Shown here: positions 62,783-64,000 of the stretch, piece after piece
Layout: each line of letters opens with the position of its first letter
Numbering within the stretch: position 1 is the stretch's first letter
Assembly: GCA_019058445.1 (NCBI GenBank)
Contig: JAHPZA010000010.1
Location: 62,001-126,000 of the forward strand
Length of the DNA stretch: 64,000 nucleotides
DNA from: Promethearchaeota archaeon
GTDB lineage: Archaea; Asgardarchaeota; Lokiarchaeia; Sigyniarchaeales; SOKP01
Direction: 5' to 3'
Notes under the pieces: model-generated
What the model was told of the DNA's origin: nothing
Databases searched by the model: none
What the model saw: the letters and a program-made list of their open reading frames with translations, nothing else
Position numbers and translations under genes: made by a program

Positions 62783-64000
62783 ATGTTTCTAAGAAAAATC
62801 TACAACCAGACATATTTAATTATCCCCATAATTTGTATTAACTTTTATGCCTTAATTTGTCTATTTTTTGTTTCAAACAAGTTTTATTACGATTTTGAAG
62901 TTTTTTATAATGCTGGCAGGCAAGTTTTCTTAGATCCAGCTCATCTTTATGATGTTATTGGTTTTTATTATATGCCCAATTTTGCGATTTTATTTGCTGT
63001 TTCTTTCTCTTTAATGCCATTTATTGTATCATATTACCTCTGGTTTTTTGTTAATTACATTTCAGCAATTTTTTTCATTATAGAATTTAATAAAGTTTTA
63101 AATTTGATGGATATTAAAAAAAAATCACATAGATTTCTGTTTCTGATAATAATTTCAAATGGAATGCTTGTGTATCATAATTTCTTTTTTAATCAATCAA
63201 AATATCTTGTGGGTTTAATACTTCTTGTTATAGTAAGAAGAGAACTTGTCTATAAAGAAACAAATGGGGAATTTACAAAGGATATTAAGTATTTTATGAT
63301 AAACTATGGCTTGTTTATTTTTATACTCGGTTTAGCCCCCTATTTTATTTTTCTCTTAATAATTTATTTTATTTATGATATCAGAAACAAAGAAGAACTT
63401 AAAAATAAAAATTTAATAGTAGTTTCAATCATTGTATTTATGTTTATATTTCAAAATTTTTTATTTATAATATATCCTTCATTAATTTTCGAATTCATTA
63501 ATGGGTTTTTCTTCCCAGTTGAACGAGAAACTTTAATGATTTTTTATTTACAAGAATTTATATCTGTTTCCAGTACAATAATTTTTTTGTTTACCATTAT
63601 AATAATCATTATCTTATCAGTAATCACTTTACTGTTGGTTTTAAATAAAAGTTTAGAGATCCATGAGAAGTTTAGTTATTTTTCTTTGGGGTACTTATTT
63701 TTTGGTATGTTTAGCACTTATGGCCATGGAGTGATTTTATTAGCCTTTATTCTTTTACTATTTACTCCACACATGGACCAAAAAGCAAAAGCTACTGAAT
63801 TTATTAAGAGCAATAAAATTTTTTTGATTGGATTAATTTCAATTGCTGGACTCTTTTTCGTGCCGTTCAGTTATACGGCCTATAGGCATTTTCCGCTGTT
63901 AAAAGTATATCCATTTTCTCTATTTTTCTTATTAAGATGGATATTTTTTCTTAGCATAATGACGATTTCTTTAATTGTTTTGAAATTGTCAGATAGGAGC
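62783..64000 (+). CDS. Polytopic membrane protein, GT87-like (mannosyltransferase-type), C-terminus beyond window
   Basis: A frame of 406 codons without a stop reaches the right edge. Several hydrophobic segments begin at the first helix (IIPIICINFYALICLFFVSN). Then comes the first loop DFEVFYNAGRQVFLDPAHLYDVIGFYYMPNFAILFA, whose order (Asp, aromatic, Y-D, Y-x-P) matches the GT87/DUF2029 family of lipid-linked mannosyltransferases. Further helices follow. It could supply sugars for the glycoproteins of the envelope. The C-terminal end is missing here, so length and domain order are not known. Confidence 0.72.
   Translation, partial: MFLRKIYNQTYLIIPIICINFYALICLFFVSNKFYYDFEVFYNAGRQVFLDPAHLYDVIGFYYMPNFAILFAVSFSLMPFIVSYYLWFFVNYISAIFFIIEFNKVLNLMDIKKKSHRFLFLIIISNGMLVYHNFFFNQSKYLVGLILLVIVRRELVYKETNGEFTKDIKYFMINYGLFIFILGLAPYFIFLLIIYFIYDIRNKEELKNKNLIVVSIIVFMFIFQNFLFIIYPSLIFEFINGFFFPVERETLMIFYLQEFISVSSTIIFLFTIIIIIILSVITLLLVLNKSLEIHEKFSYFSLGYLFFGMFSTYGHGVILLAFILLLFTPHMDQKAKATEFIKSNKIFLIGLISIAGLFFVPFSYTAYRHFPLLKVYPFSLFFLLRWIFFLSIMTISLIVLKLSDRS

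Noticed and set aside
1..64000. tRNA, rRNA or other conserved RNA genes
   Set aside because: I looked through the intergenic regions for TTCGA-type T-loops and cloverleaf arms and found none; covariance searches were not possible.

Overview
The window looks like a piece of an Asgard (Lokiarchaeia-like) archaeal chromosome. It is strongly AT-rich. Its information-processing genes are archaeal: TFB, RadA, the archaeal-type PheRS alpha and beta pair, and TyrRS. Among them sit several eukaryote-like genes: Ras/Rab-type GTPases (one fused to a roadblock-like domain), a stand-alone roadblock protein, an Rpn11/CSN5-like JAMM protease joined to TPR repeats, a Vps29-like phosphoesterase and C2HC zinc-finger proteins. 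No tRNA, rRNA or CRISPR array was found.

Layout. 1-6.5 kb: a partial hypothetical gene, IMP dehydrogenase, a saccharopine/lysine-dehydrogenase-like enzyme, a radical SAM enzyme, a small GTPase and a polyprenyl diphosphate synthase. 6.7-8.0 kb: a lone TnpB without TnpA. 8.1-14.6 kb: a phosphodiesterase, a CoA-transferase, TPR, JAMM-TPR and zinc-finger proteins, a second radical SAM enzyme and a flavoprotein. 14.6-17.7 kb (minus strand): three small membrane proteins, then a cluster of three small HesB/IscA-like genes. 17.9-26.2 kb: two tandem duplications (P-type Ca2+-ATPases and metallo-beta-lactamase-fold enzymes). 26-36.8 kb: a signalling block with a roadblock-GTPase fusion, TFB, a giant surface receptor, RadA and a roadblock protein. 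37-49.5 kb: phosphoglucose isomerase, aspartokinase, lipid-linked sugar genes, a U32 peptidase, aldehyde:ferredoxin oxidoreductase, an LRR protein and an Fe-alcohol dehydrogenase. 49.6-64 kb: SCP2-like proteins, an aminotransferase, the Vps29-like protein, TyrRS, PPDK, a DUF1512-like protein, PheRS and a partial membrane glycosyltransferase.

The most striking result is at 16.2-17.7 kb. Two of the three HesB-like genes are open only if one in-frame UGA is read through. Both UGAs align with each other and with a Cys in the third paralogue. Just after the stop codon of each UGA gene, and not after the Cys gene, lies the same RNA-like element: 13 identical bases, then GATTT-R-CGGTT at identical spacing, then a complement closing a small hairpin. 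This is the pattern expected of selenoproteins with 3'-UTR SECIS elements. A conventional ORF caller splits or loses both genes.

Metabolism suggests a fermentative or mixotrophic anaerobe: AOR, an ADP-forming acyl-CoA synthetase beta subunit, PPDK, Fe-ADH, a CoA-transferase and flavoprotein/radical SAM enzymes. A GT2, an AglD-like membrane protein and two GT-C/GT87-like membrane proteins could supply glycans for sequon-rich surface proteins such as the roughly 1670-residue receptor.
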